64,000 bases of DNA. Source: Trichomonas vaginalis G3 (lineage: Eukaryota > Parabasalia > Trichomonadida > Trichomonadidae). The stretch is taken from the NCBI RefSeq assembly GCF_026262505.1, contig NC_067207.1, positions 2,364,252 to 2,428,251 of the forward strand. The letters run 5' to 3'. A program made the position numbers and the translations under genes. Positions within the stretch are counted from its first letter, which is position 1, and each line of letters starts with the position of its first letter. The notes below the pieces were generated by a model. It saw only the letters and a program-made list of their open reading frames with translations, was not told the origin of the DNA and made no database searches. Of the stretch, positions 47,886 through 57,151 are shown in pieces.

Positions 47886-48194
47886 TTTTAGGACATGTTT
47901 AATGTTATTGTTGATATTACTATTTTTTCTCATGCTCTATTCAATTTTTCAGAATAAAAAATTCTTTTTCTATTAACTCATAGAATTGTTTCAGTGTCTT
48001 AACTCAAAAGTCCGGAAATATCAATTTAGTTTCTTTTTAATCAAAGACAGACTTGAAAATACTCAATGAGAGTTTAGACGATCAGTGCTTTAATTGCCAT
48101 TTACTTTCTAAAAATAACAATTCTCCAGCATACAATTATTTTTGATTCAAATGCTGTTCGGCATTAAAAACAAAAATAATCATATACTAGAGAA

Positions 48195-48257
48195 TTACAC
48201 TTTTCCAACATTTTTGAGTCGCTTCGTGCCCGCTGACAAAACGTTGGAAAAGTGTAA
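48195..48257. repeat. 15-base perfect inverted repeat with a 33-base GC-richer loop
   Basis: Arms TTACACTTTTCCAAC and GTTGGAAAAGTGTAA are exact complements around a loop containing GAGTCGCTTCGTGCCCGCTGA. The size and symmetry suit a very small non-autonomous element or a structured transcript end. Confidence 0.6.
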
Positions 48258-49089
48258 AATTATGGACAAAAATTGAATTAGTGAAACGATTTCAAAAAAA
48301 ATTTACTTATTTGAATTCTAGATATGTTTTAGATTACCATTGTTTCAATCATGTATAGACTGACCTTTTTGATGAATATAAGAAATGCATATAATAAGAA
48401 TGAGATAAGAAAAATTAATTTTTCCACAATAATTGAATAGATAAGTGTGCCCTCACCATTTCTAGCCAGAGAAAAGGACTCATATTTATGGTCTAGATAG
48501 AATAGATTGTGCAAGATAAAATGTTATAATGATGAGATTTTTGTCTCGTGAGAATCAAATGGCAAATCCTTTCTGTTTTATCTAACTCTAATTCATCAAA
48601 CTTCAGTAAAGAAAATATTTGGAATTAATTTAGTTATATATCGTTAGCTAAATAATGAATGTTTACTAGTGGTGAACAAATTCTATGACAAACAAATTTG
48701 AAAATTACTTTTCTTCTGGATCATAATAATCAGAGTACTTTCTTGAATAGGATTTATAAGAGTATGTTGAGTATTCACGATTTGAATATGAGTGATAACT
48801 ATTGCTGTAGCTTTGGCTGCCGGAAGATGATGTTCTTCCGTATTTATATTTCATATCATTTGTATTTGAATATTTGTCATCAGCTTGGCCTTCATCATGA
48901 ACCTGATTTGGCATCAGCATTCCTTCACGTCTAATCCAATACGAAAGAGCTACAATGAAGAGTCCGAAGAAACAAAGCATGTTATAAATAGATATCTTTG
49001 ATTGTCGGTAAGTCCATTGGTAAATTGGAGAACTTAAAGCATTCAAAGTTTTTGTTATTGTAGTCATCTTTAATATACCAAGTGTATTA

Positions 49090-49118
49090 TATAGGGTGTC
49101 CAAAGGTGTGTTTAGCAC
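49090..49118. repeat. mariner left end: TA plus 27-base terminal repeat
   Basis: Target copy TA (49090-49091) then the terminal inverted repeat starting TAGGGTGTCCAAAGGTG and ending TTTAGCAC. Confidence 0.9.
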
Positions 49119-50395
49119 AAACCTGAATACTGCGAATAGAAATAAACAAGTTACATATATATAAAGTTTATTTAAATATAATCACCATTGGATTCAATCA
49201 CGTGTTCGCAGCGATCGATCCAGGCTTGAAAGACACGCTTTAAATCATCATGAGAAAATTGCTCAAATTGCTCTCTTACAAAATTTTCAAGATCATCTGG
49301 ACTCGCGAATTCGCGTCCTTCAGCTCTCTTTTTTAGCGTGCCGAATAAATAAAAGTCAGAGGGTGCAATATCAGGTGAATAAATTGGGTTTGGAACAACT
49401 TTGACATTGTTTTCCACCAAGTAATTCATTACCTTATGACTTTTGTGAACTCTTGAATTATCAAAATGAATTGCAAACTTTTGTTTTTGTTGTTTGGATT
49501 TCTCAAACTCATCAGAATTGATAATTTGAGTAAGAACATTGTCAATTAGATACTGAGCATTCATCGTATTAGGTTTTTGAAGAATATCAATTGCGATGAT
49601 GCCATTCACGCCCCAAAAAACCGACAACATCATCATTGGTGTGTCAATTTTTTTCTTCGGGAATGTTTGCGGATTTTCATCCTTCGGGATCCACATGATT
49701 TTGGCTTCTGTTGCATATTGAAACCAAGACTCGTCCCCTGTTACTAAAAAGCGAAACTTCTTGGATTGATACGCACCCAATATAGAGAGGAGCTCTTTCG
49801 AAGATTGGACTCTAGATTTTTTTTGAACTGAATTAAGGTTGTGCGGAACCCAACGTGTATACGCTAGTTTGTAGTTCAAATAATTGTGCAGATAATAACT
49901 GACTGTTGTACGTGGTATCTTTGTCATCTCCTCTATCCTTCTGAGTGATGCTCTTGGGTCTTCATCTAGCGCTTGAAGAATTGCTTTGATTTTTCTTTGA
50001 TCCGGCGATTTTTTGTCAATTTTTATGATGGGCGCCTTTTTGTTCATGAAGTGATACATCCTAACATGATACGTTACAGTGGAATAGCTAGGAGCATACA
50101 TACCGAAGCATTTTACCAATGTCTCGTAGATTTTTTTACAGTCTTTGCATTTTTTTGCAAGAGCGAGGATGTTTTCTTTATGATTCATTAAAAAAATGAA
50201 AAAAATCCCGCCAAAATTTCCCGCGAAACCGCCTCTTGTCTCAAAATTCATTTTATATTCCGGCATGGCGCCAAAATACAACATACTCATCATATACATA
50301 TATTCATATTTTTTATTATATATTTATAATCAGCATATATCTCCTTTAATAGTCTCATATAGAGCGCTGTGCTAAACGCACCTTTGGACACCCTA
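49092..50395 (-). mobile_element. mariner DNA transposon, 1,304 bp
   Basis: Bounded by 27-base terminal inverted repeats (TAGGGTGTCCAAAGGTG...TTTAGCAC) that differ at one base, and flanked by TA duplications. It encodes one uninterrupted transposase. Length, repeat length, TA target and the DD34D transposase all fit the mariner family, known from Trichomonas as Tvmar1. It lies in the same direction as the prominin-like gene it interrupts. An intact frame and nearly identical ends suggest it is recent and possibly still mobile. Confidence 0.92.
49172..50188 (-). CDS. mariner transposase (DD34D)
   Basis: 338 residues from MNHKENILALAKKCKDCKKI, the usual mariner length. In-frame ATGs exist up to 37 codons upstream, but that stretch reads through the element's leader and is not transposase-like. 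The N-terminus holds the two helix-turn-helix DNA-binding units (YSTVTYHVRMY and ASLRRIEEMTKIPRTTVSYYL). The mariner linker motif appears as WVPHNL. The catalytic triad is seen in TGDESWF (Asp), AIHFDNSRVHKS (Asp) and YSPDIAPSDFYLFG (third Asp, 34 residues on), so DD34D. All catalytic residues are present. The enzyme cuts the element out and inserts it at TA. Confidence 0.93.
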   Translation of the reverse strand: MNHKENILALAKKCKDCKKIYETLVKCFGMYAPSYSTVTYHVRMYHFMNKKAPIIKIDKKSPDQRKIKAILQALDEDPRASLRRIEEMTKIPRTTVSYYLHNYLNYKLAYTRWVPHNLNSVQKKSRVQSSKELLSILGAYQSKKFRFLVTGDESWFQYATEAKIMWIPKDENPQTFPKKKIDTPMMMLSVFWGVNGIIAIDILQKPNTMNAQYLIDNVLTQIINSDEFEKSKQQKQKFAIHFDNSRVHKSHKVMNYLVENNVKVVPNPIYSPDIAPSDFYLFGTLKKRAEGREFASPDDLENFVREQFEQFSHDDLKRVFQAWIDRCEHVIESNGDYI

Positions 50396-50397
50396 TA
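50369..50397. repeat. mariner right end: 27-base terminal repeat plus TA
   Basis: Inverted copy of the left end with one mismatch (50369-50395) followed by TA (50396-50397). Confidence 0.9.
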
Positions 50398-52656
50398 GTA
50401 AACATCATTCAACAGGTTGCCAACTACTTGTTGCAAAACATTCCATACGTTTCTAAAACCTTTTTGACCGAAAACATGTGATGTATTCACATAAAATGTA
50501 TCTTGGACAAAGATTTTATTCAAAACATTTTCTTCTAATGAAACATAGAAAACGTTTGAATATGAATATTTCATGCATTTTTTAACAATTGTATCATTGC
50601 AATCAATTGAAACTCTAACTTCATTGATTCTATCTTTAATATATTGCTTTTCTTCTGGAGTAAGAGCATTATTCTTTTCTTCTTCGAGTTCATCTTCAAT
50701 TTGTTGAAGCGAATCATAAATATTAATTAATTGTGTTTCAATGAAAGTTAAGTTATGCATATTTTGAGGGATGAAGTCATCAACCATTGATTTTACAGTT
50801 GAATTTAATATGTCATAAACCATGATCTTAATTACAGGTGGAATAATTGTATTTAATGTATAATCCAGAGCATTAGATAATGCAGTTGAATTTAGAAATG
50901 TCTTTAAACCGGATGTCAGCATACCAAAGAAAGTTGCATTCGGATCAGGATCTGCTGGCCAAATTGTATCAATAATTCTTCCTGTTGGATATGTCAATGA
51001 ATAAGGAGATATTTCGATAGTTGTATTCGCAATTTCAAAAGAGTAAGATTGAGTAATAATATTAATACCTTTGGAACCAAAAATTTTTGGTAAAAAGACA
51101 CTTCCATAAAAATTAATTGATTCAGAACAAAATGGTAAAAATAGAACAACTACACAACCAATTAATGTAGAACAAGAACCGCAGCAGCAATAACAGCTTG
51201 CACCACACATTACTTTAGTGCTTGTACATGATGCAATGCAGCAATTACAGTAGCCATGTCCATAGAAAACTTTTGACATCCATAAAATTCCAACAATTGC
51301 ACATATGAAGGTGAAAAGGAACATAACAATGAATAAATTATTTATCATTTTCCCAATTTTTTCAACTGATGAGAAGTTGTATTGTTGGCAATATCCATTC
51401 AGTCGTTCATCAGTAACCCAGCTTTGAAGAAGATCAGTTAAATCATTTGACATGTTAGGAACATTTGTAGTAAGCAAATCTACAATCTGTTCCGAATAAC
51501 CATCAACGAATTTATGTGCTTTTTTACGGAAGCTATCAATTCCATCTGTTTTCCATTTGGGAATCTTTTCAATCATTTCATCAACTTCTGCAAAACTAAT
51601 ATTTTTGACTTCTGTTGGCTCCGATGTATGTTTATCTTTGACTTCTTTAATTGCATCATTTAATTGTTGAGCTTTTAGTTTAATGCGATTGACGGCGTCC
51701 ACTAATGTAAGATCTTTGATATCTTCTGGTGTTTTAGAGTCTGTTGCAAAGATTGACAAGAAAAGGTCATCCATCCATGTCCTGATTTCATCAACTACTC
51801 CATCAATGGAATCAGAAATTAAACCCATAATTTGTGTCACATTTGATGTTAAAGTTGTATTCAAACTTGAAATTAAAGCATTTCCATGATTTAACAAGCC
51901 TTTTCCTAATGACTTCGTCACTATGCATGCAGTTTCATTGATATTTACAAAGATATTTCCATAATCTTTTGCAGTCGTTAAACCTGTAATTCTTATGAAT
52001 GCACCTGTTAAATATAAAGCTACTCCTACCCAGAAGAAAACAGTTGATTTGACTCCCGGCCAATTCGCTTTAATAGGAAGTTTGCAGCAAAGGCATCCAA
52101 TTTGTGCTACACAATTGTAAATACAACTTAATATAAATAAAATAAGAAAAATTGCAATTACCCAAATATATGAAATTGCAAAGCTAGTAACAAATTTCTT
52201 GTAATCACCAAGAAATACAGACCCTTTTATATCTCTGAAAGATTCAATGGATCCTGAATTCATTTCCCCTTTAATTTCTTGAAGGTATTCTTTTAATTCT
52301 GAAAATGAAGGTTTCATTCCATCAGCTAAAGCTTCTGTAGCGTTCTTAAATAATTCGAATTTGCTTATAAATATGTCCGAAAGGTTGATTATTGGTTTTA
52401 AATTATTGTTCATATATGCATTTAAGCTATCGTTTAAAAGAGTTAAATCGTAATACTGAAATGGGCCTATCAAGTCTGTTAGTTGTTGAGCTTGTCCTAA
52501 TTTATTTGTAATTTTTGAGAATCCCTTTGGTAAACTAAGTAGATTATCAAACCATTTGCTCCATCCTCCAGTGAAAGACTTTGTATCTGTAAATCCTGAT
52601 AGTGTAAAAACAAAAAGAAGGCAAAACATTTTTTTTAAAGAGCCCGATAAAATCAT

Positions 52657-53644
52657 TGAAAAGCTTTAAAAATTTGATTGATGTATAATAGGGTGTGCAG
52701 TGAATTTCGTATTATTCAACAAACGTTATTGAGAGAAAGGCACGTTTCATATTGTCATTTTATAATTAATTCAAACTTAGATCCATTTTGAATTGTTATC
52801 TATTCAGAATTGATTAAAACATTGAAAAGTCATCGATAAAAAAAATTCAAGCATGAACATTTGTATTGAATTGTGAAAAATCCGTGATTGTTACATGGTA
52901 ATTAAGGGTTAATCAATCTAGTTCACAATAAATTTTTCACTCGTTTGATTAAAAACTGGCAATGTTGAATATTATAAATAGAATAATGATATGTATTTAA
53001 TGCAGAAATTCTTTGAACGACAGTCTAAAATCTTTCATAACGAATCATATTGAGTTTTTATCTTTGAAAATATGAGAAATCAAGAATCTATGCGTAGTCA
53101 ATTTAATTTTGCACCATTATTCAAATTAAATTTACGTTGACTAAAACATTTTTTGTCAAAATTTGACCTTAAACATTGCGAACATGAAAGTTCATATATT
53201 GTTCGAATGCTTCATCTATTGGTTTCATAAAACTTGAAAATACAAATTCAATATTTGGTTCAAACCGAAAAAATACTATGAAATTGACTCGTCATTATGT
53301 ATTTTGTTTTACTATGTAGAGTATGCATACTTTCTCATTTAAAATGTTGCAAGATTAGATCCAAAAAGTATAATGAATGAGATGCCGAAATTCAAGAGAC
53401 ACAAAGAATCCATTATACACAAATGATAAAATGTTTTATTTTAGCTATTTGATGTGATCTTTGGAATCTTCAATAATGAATAATCCATTAAAATTGAATG
53501 TGAATATATAAAGCTAACCAAATTGTTTGTAATGATATAATGTGGCTTTTGTTTTAAATGTAGTATTATTGAAAAATAACCTACAAAAAACACTTTTATT
53601 AAAAAAAATTGATTAATTAAACAAACTCTATTTAAAAAACAAAT
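52657..53644. other. 1 kb intergenic region
   Basis: Upstream of the prominin-like gene and downstream of the Arg/Asp-rich protein gene. AT-rich with no recognised gene. TAGGGTGTGCAG near 52688 shares eight bases with the mariner end but has no partner. Confidence 0.5.
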
Positions 53645-54925
53645 TTATTCATTCCATAACATAGAAATGTATTTGATTGTCTCTACAAATTTAGGCTTGT
53701 TGAGCTTATCAATGTGAGGCATGATGTTGGAAACCAAATTTATTCGATCTTGGACTTGAAGTGATATAAGAAGCCTCGAGATAACTATATCAAAATGTGG
53801 TGGTAATGTAGGACTGTTTTCAATCAATTGCTGTAGTATTTCTGCAATTTTTTTGATTTGTTCGTTAGATCCAGTGACAATCATGTTAACTAGGACATTC
53901 CAACTTGGATCTCGCATTGAGAGATCGCGAATGGAAGGCATCATTAAGGCAAATATCTGTTCGCGAACGTTGGGAGATCCGTAATCAAGAAATGCGCAAA
54001 TTGTGTGGACAAAATCGATATCTTGGGTCATGTATGATATCTGAGAAGCGTATTTCGTAAAGAGATTGTCAGTAGATGACGTTGGTAAAGTTGAAATTAA
54101 TTCAACTGCAATTTCTTGATGTCCTTTCAATTCTGGCCAATTGAACTCGAATAGTTGGGAAATTATTTTGTCATTTTTCGAGAATTTTCTAATAATATCG
54201 ATGTATAATGAAATATATTGTTCATCAGACTTTTCTCTAAGCATAGAAATGCATTCATATGCGACATCTTCGACAACAGATTCTGGTAGTAATTTAATTA
54301 AGTCGATAACTAAAAGAGGTCCCGTAGGATATTGTAAAAAAGCCGGAACATTAGAAATAATTGCACTATACCATGGCTCGTAAGGTTGTCTGACTTTGCG
54401 GTTAATTGAGTATAAAAATGTGATTCCTGATTGCCTTGGAATCAATACATCAAAACAAGTTAATAATTCGTCTAAAAACCATTGCTCAGCAGTGGTTCCA
54501 TTATAAAGGCTAGTTAATTGCTTACGTTTTTCCGATATGCGGACTAATGTACTTAGTTGTCCTTTCGCTTCATAAAGTGATGTCAGTGGTTGTTCCGAAA
54601 TTTCGGGTTTTTGCTGGGATTGTGGTATGTATTCCTGAGTGTATTTTCGATCATCAGATCTTTCTCTATCATATGGGGGTTTTACGTCTCGATCATGACG
54701 ATGTTTGCTTTCTTCCCTATCATATCGCCTTTCTCTTGAATATTCTTTCTCTCTGTCTTTATTCCGATCTTTATCTTTGTATTTATCATTATCTCTTCTG
54801 TAATCATATTCTCTAGATTTATGACTTCTTTCGTGATCTGTATATTTGTTTCTTCTATCATCAGTCCTTTGTTGAGTTATTTGATATTCGCGATGGTTGT
54901 AATCAGGATTATAATTTCGCGACAT
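53645..54925 (-). CDS. Arg/Asp-rich N-terminus plus ARM/HEAT-like protein, unknown
   Basis: 426 residues from the ATG giving MSRNYNPDYNHREYQITQQR. An in-frame ATG 21 codons upstream lies before an initiator-like TCACTTTTTT at 54969-54975, so the downstream one is preferred. Residues ~25-115 are extremely charged (RDRERS, KDKDRNKDRE, SRERRYDREESKHRHDRD), an RE/RD-type low-complexity tract as in splicing and RNA-processing proteins. The C-terminal ~280 residues are helical with HEAT-like spacing (VVEDVAYECISMLREKSDEQ, DRINLVSNIMPHIDKLNKP). I do not recognise a family. A nuclear RNA-processing role is suggested only by the charged tract. Confidence 0.7.
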   Translation of the reverse strand: MSRNYNPDYNHREYQITQQRTDDRRNKYTDHERSHKSREYDYRRDNDKYKDKDRNKDREKEYSRERRYDREESKHRHDRDVKPPYDRERSDDRKYTQEYIPQSQQKPEISEQPLTSLYEAKGQLSTLVRISEKRKQLTSLYNGTTAEQWFLDELLTCFDVLIPRQSGITFLYSINRKVRQPYEPWYSAIISNVPAFLQYPTGPLLVIDLIKLLPESVVEDVAYECISMLREKSDEQYISLYIDIIRKFSKNDKIISQLFEFNWPELKGHQEIAVELISTLPTSSTDNLFTKYASQISYMTQDIDFVHTICAFLDYGSPNVREQIFALMMPSIRDLSMRDPSWNVLVNMIVTGSNEQIKKIAEILQQLIENSPTLPPHFDIVISRLLISLQVQDRINLVSNIMPHIDKLNKPKFVETIKYISMLWNE

Positions 54926-54968
54926 CAAAAGAAAAAAAATTTTAAATGAAAAGTGTAAAATCTTCAAA

Positions 54969-54975
54969 AAAGTGA
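54969..54975 (-). promoter_or_regulatory. initiator-like TCACTTT
   Basis: On the minus strand, 43 bases before the preferred ATG of the Arg/Asp-rich protein gene. The leader would be longer than usual. A second, closer TACACTTTTCATTT also fits. Confidence 0.45.
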
Positions 54976-55040
54976 CAATCTTCAGCATACTGAATTTGAC
55001 AGCGACGATAAGGATAACGTTTAAAAATTAAAATTTGATA

Positions 55041-55943
55041 ATGTGTGATGGTTTTCCTTTGCCCGACTTTGGGTTTGAAGACGTTCCACTTATGGCATTG
55101 GAAAAACCAACCAATTTCGCAACACCTGAATTTGCGACAACAGAGTTTGAAGAGATATGTCGAAATCTCGGTATGTCAATAGATCCATTCTCGCCTATCA
55201 GATCAACAGGAAACTCATCTGTATACAAAGCAACATCGATCACTACTAACGAGGAATGGGCATTAAAAGTTAGCAAACATAAATCTAGAATTGTCGAAGA
55301 ATTTCAAAAGAGAAATTACCTTGAAAATTCAAAATACTTAGTGAAATCATACGAAATTTACGATAAGCCCAACTTTGCAATGCTTAAAATGGAATTATGC
55401 AATAATGGAGATATTGCCGCAATGGTATTAGAAGAACCATATTTATGGCTTCTAATACATGATATAGGCAATGCTCTGAATATAGTTCATAAATCAGGTT
55501 GGATGCATCTTGATGTTTCGCCATCCAATATATTAGTCGAAGGAAATCTCTTTAAATTAGCAGATTTTGGTACTCTAATTAGAATTGGGGAGTATGAGAG
55601 CGGCAAAGAAGGTGCAGGGCCATACTGCTCTCCCGAAACAATGGAATTTAATGGAACAGATGGAATTACAGTAGAACCAACAACAGACATATTTAGCTTC
55701 GGTGTGGTTTTATTAGAAGCCTCTACAGGTTACCAAGCTCCAAGAGGAGGCGATGATAGATACGGCCAACTTAGAAACGGCCAGATTTTACTTGGCGGCG
55801 ATCTATATAACTGTGATTGCAGCCAGGAACTTATAGACTTAGTGAACGCTATGATTTCACGTGATCCGGCGGATAGACCAACTGCGGCTGATTTAGCAAA
55901 TCATCCGCGTGCTATCCAGGCAGACAATGAAAGAAATAATTGA
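55041..55943 (+). CDS. Wee1/Myt1-like protein kinase
   Basis: 300 residues from the ATG giving MCDGFPLPDFGFEDVPLMAL. The kinase domain starts at SIDPFSPIRSTGNSSVYKAT (a degenerate Gly loop) with Lys in EWALKVSK. The catalytic loop is MHLDVSPSNILV, DFG appears as LADFGTLIRIG, and the activation segment GAGPYCSPETM is short. The HLD loop, the DFG(T/L)L(I/V)..G block and the C-lobe resemble Wee1/Myt1 kinases, which hold back CDK1 at mitotic entry. Myt1 has HLDVKPAN; here the Lys of HxDxKxxN is Ser. There is no C-terminal membrane anchor. Only the kinase domain plus a short N-terminus is present. A divergent Ser/Thr kinase of another group is the main alternative. Confidence 0.75.
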   Translation: MCDGFPLPDFGFEDVPLMALEKPTNFATPEFATTEFEEICRNLGMSIDPFSPIRSTGNSSVYKATSITTNEEWALKVSKHKSRIVEEFQKRNYLENSKYLVKSYEIYDKPNFAMLKMELCNNGDIAAMVLEEPYLWLLIHDIGNALNIVHKSGWMHLDVSPSNILVEGNLFKLADFGTLIRIGEYESGKEGAGPYCSPETMEFNGTDGITVEPTTDIFSFGVVLLEASTGYQAPRGGDDRYGQLRNGQILLGGDLYNCDCSQELIDLVNAMISRDPADRPTAADLANHPRAIQADNERNN

Positions 55944-56191
55944 TTTTTGTTACTTATTGTTATATTTTATAACGGCAAGTTAAGAATTTGTGTGTTAAAT
56001 TTAAATTTATATCTATGAATTATTTTTATTAACTTTTTCAACTATTGAACTTAACTTAAATTGAAAAGATAAGCTCGGTTTTCCATAGCTATGAAGATAG
56101 AAGAGTTTTCAATTAAATACCAAAACTATGAATGGAATGAATTATAAAAAGAAATTAGATTAATTGTATGTAAAACGACTAGAAACATTGT
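55944..56191. other. intergenic between converging genes, nothing recognised
   Basis: Short AT-rich 3' flanks. No feature is recognised. Confidence 0.5.
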
Positions 56192-56695
56192 TTATTGTAG
56201 CTGAGGAGCGATATCAGTTGAAGATCCTTGACCTGTTGGGAAAAGTTCGTTCAATAAACCAGGGATTTGTGCAGCTTCGACAGCATTTTTATGTTTTTCG
56301 CGAGTGCCGCGGGTAACCCATCGATTTTTAACGTTATTATCTGTTCTGGATTTGAAAAATTGTGCAATTTGAGCCCATTTAGGTCCCAATTCGTTGTATT
56401 TCTCAAGAAGGAGCGCATCTTCTTCCTCAGTCCATGGACCGTTTTCAACTCCAGAGAGATATTTTTTCCAACGATCTCTGCATTGTCTTGCTGTCCTTCC
56501 TGGAACCTCTTCGGCAATTGCGTTCCAGTCGTTGGGTCCAAGTTTAGCGTAAGCTTGCTTTAACAGTTCATCTTCGTAAGATGAAAATTTATGGCGGGAA
56601 ATCTGTTTCTTGTTTGTATCCTTCATAACGTCTGGGATGACTTGCATAAGGTATTGGAGAGCTGCATCTCCGGGATTCGGATTATTTTCTTCCAT
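56192..56695 (-). CDS. R2R3 Myb DNA-binding protein (trichomonad type)
   Basis: 167 residues, mostly DNA-binding domain. R2 (~35-81) is FSSYEDELLKQAY...WNAIAEEVPGRTARQCRDRWKKYL. R3 (~85-130) is GPWTEEEDALLLEKY...WAQIAQFFKSRTDNNVKNRWVT. Recognition helices RQCRDRW and DNNVKNRW predict binding to Myb sites such as the MREs of trichomonad adhesin promoters. The N-terminal 34 residues (GDAALQYLMQVIPDVMKDT) form a helix; the C-terminus is short and lacks an obvious activation domain. Size and plan match the small Myb proteins Myb1-Myb3 studied in T. vaginalis, but which orthologue is unknown. Confidence 0.92.
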   Translation of the reverse strand: MEENNPNPGDAALQYLMQVIPDVMKDTNKKQISRHKFSSYEDELLKQAYAKLGPNDWNAIAEEVPGRTARQCRDRWKKYLSGVENGPWTEEEDALLLEKYNELGPKWAQIAQFFKSRTDNNVKNRWVTRGTREKHKNAVEAAQIPGLLNELFPTGQGSSTDIAPQLQ

Positions 56696-57151
56696 GCTAG
56701 AAAAGATTAAACTGGAAAGAAAAATATGTTACATTCAAATTTTCGAAAAATTAGGATTTCATTATGACTATCATTCCACCCATTAAAAATTGAATTAAAA
56801 ATAATGGTTATGCGTGAAGAAATTATTGTTTTTGAATTGGAATAGGGATTCAAGAATCCTCTTTATAACCGTTTGCTTTGTGAGGTCAAATATATGAAAT
56901 CGATAAGGAATTCAGAGCAAAGCGTTCATTTTGCTACTCTATAATAGAATCATTAGACATACTGGCATTCTGAAAGTGAACAATATTGTGCATTATCTCC
57001 ATTGCAAATAAATCTGGACTCATGCTCAAATAATCCAATATGCTTGATTAGAATGGAAAAATGCAAAAGAAATTATCATAAAGAAAACAAGTATTTAAAA
57101 GCTTATGAAGGAATGTAATATAAAAAACAAAAGAACAATATAGCAATGTGA
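56696..57151. other. intergenic, nothing recognised
   Basis: Upstream of the R2R3 Myb gene. AT-rich with no recognised feature. Confidence 0.5.

Larger units (their letters stand above)
47441..48704. other. 1.26 kb spacer with a coding relic and a hairpin
   Basis: Lies between the 5' end of the split kinase gene and the 3' end of the prominin-like gene. It contains a short coding-like fragment at 47691-47885 and an inverted repeat at 48195-48257, both listed separately. The rest is AT-rich without recognised content. Confidence 0.55.
48705..52656 (-). pseudogene. prominin-like five-span membrane protein gene, split by a mariner
   Basis: The 5' segment (52656-50396) and 3' segment (49089-48705) join in frame across one TA to give 881 residues, the prominin size. 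Parts in order: a signal peptide (best from MFCLLFVFTLSGF, the second Met); span 1 (~160-183) followed by Cys-rich CVAQIGCLCCK; span 2 (~201-222); a large extracellular loop; span 3 (~440-459); a Cys-rich CNCCIASCTSTKVMCGASCYCCC; span 4 (~497-511); and a second large loop with NxT sites. Span 5 (MLCFFGLFIVALSYWI) and a Ser/Tyr-rich tail ending DYYDPEEK lie after the mariner. Spans, paired big loops and Cys-rich turns match prominin/CD133, cholesterol-binding proteins of membrane protrusions. As it stands the frame runs on into the mariner end for about 34 codons and loses span 5. Confidence 0.8.

Noticed and set aside
52688-52699. Short match (TAGGGTGT) to the mariner terminal repeat
   Set aside because: Only eight bases agree, there is no second end nearby and no transposase; chance is likely.
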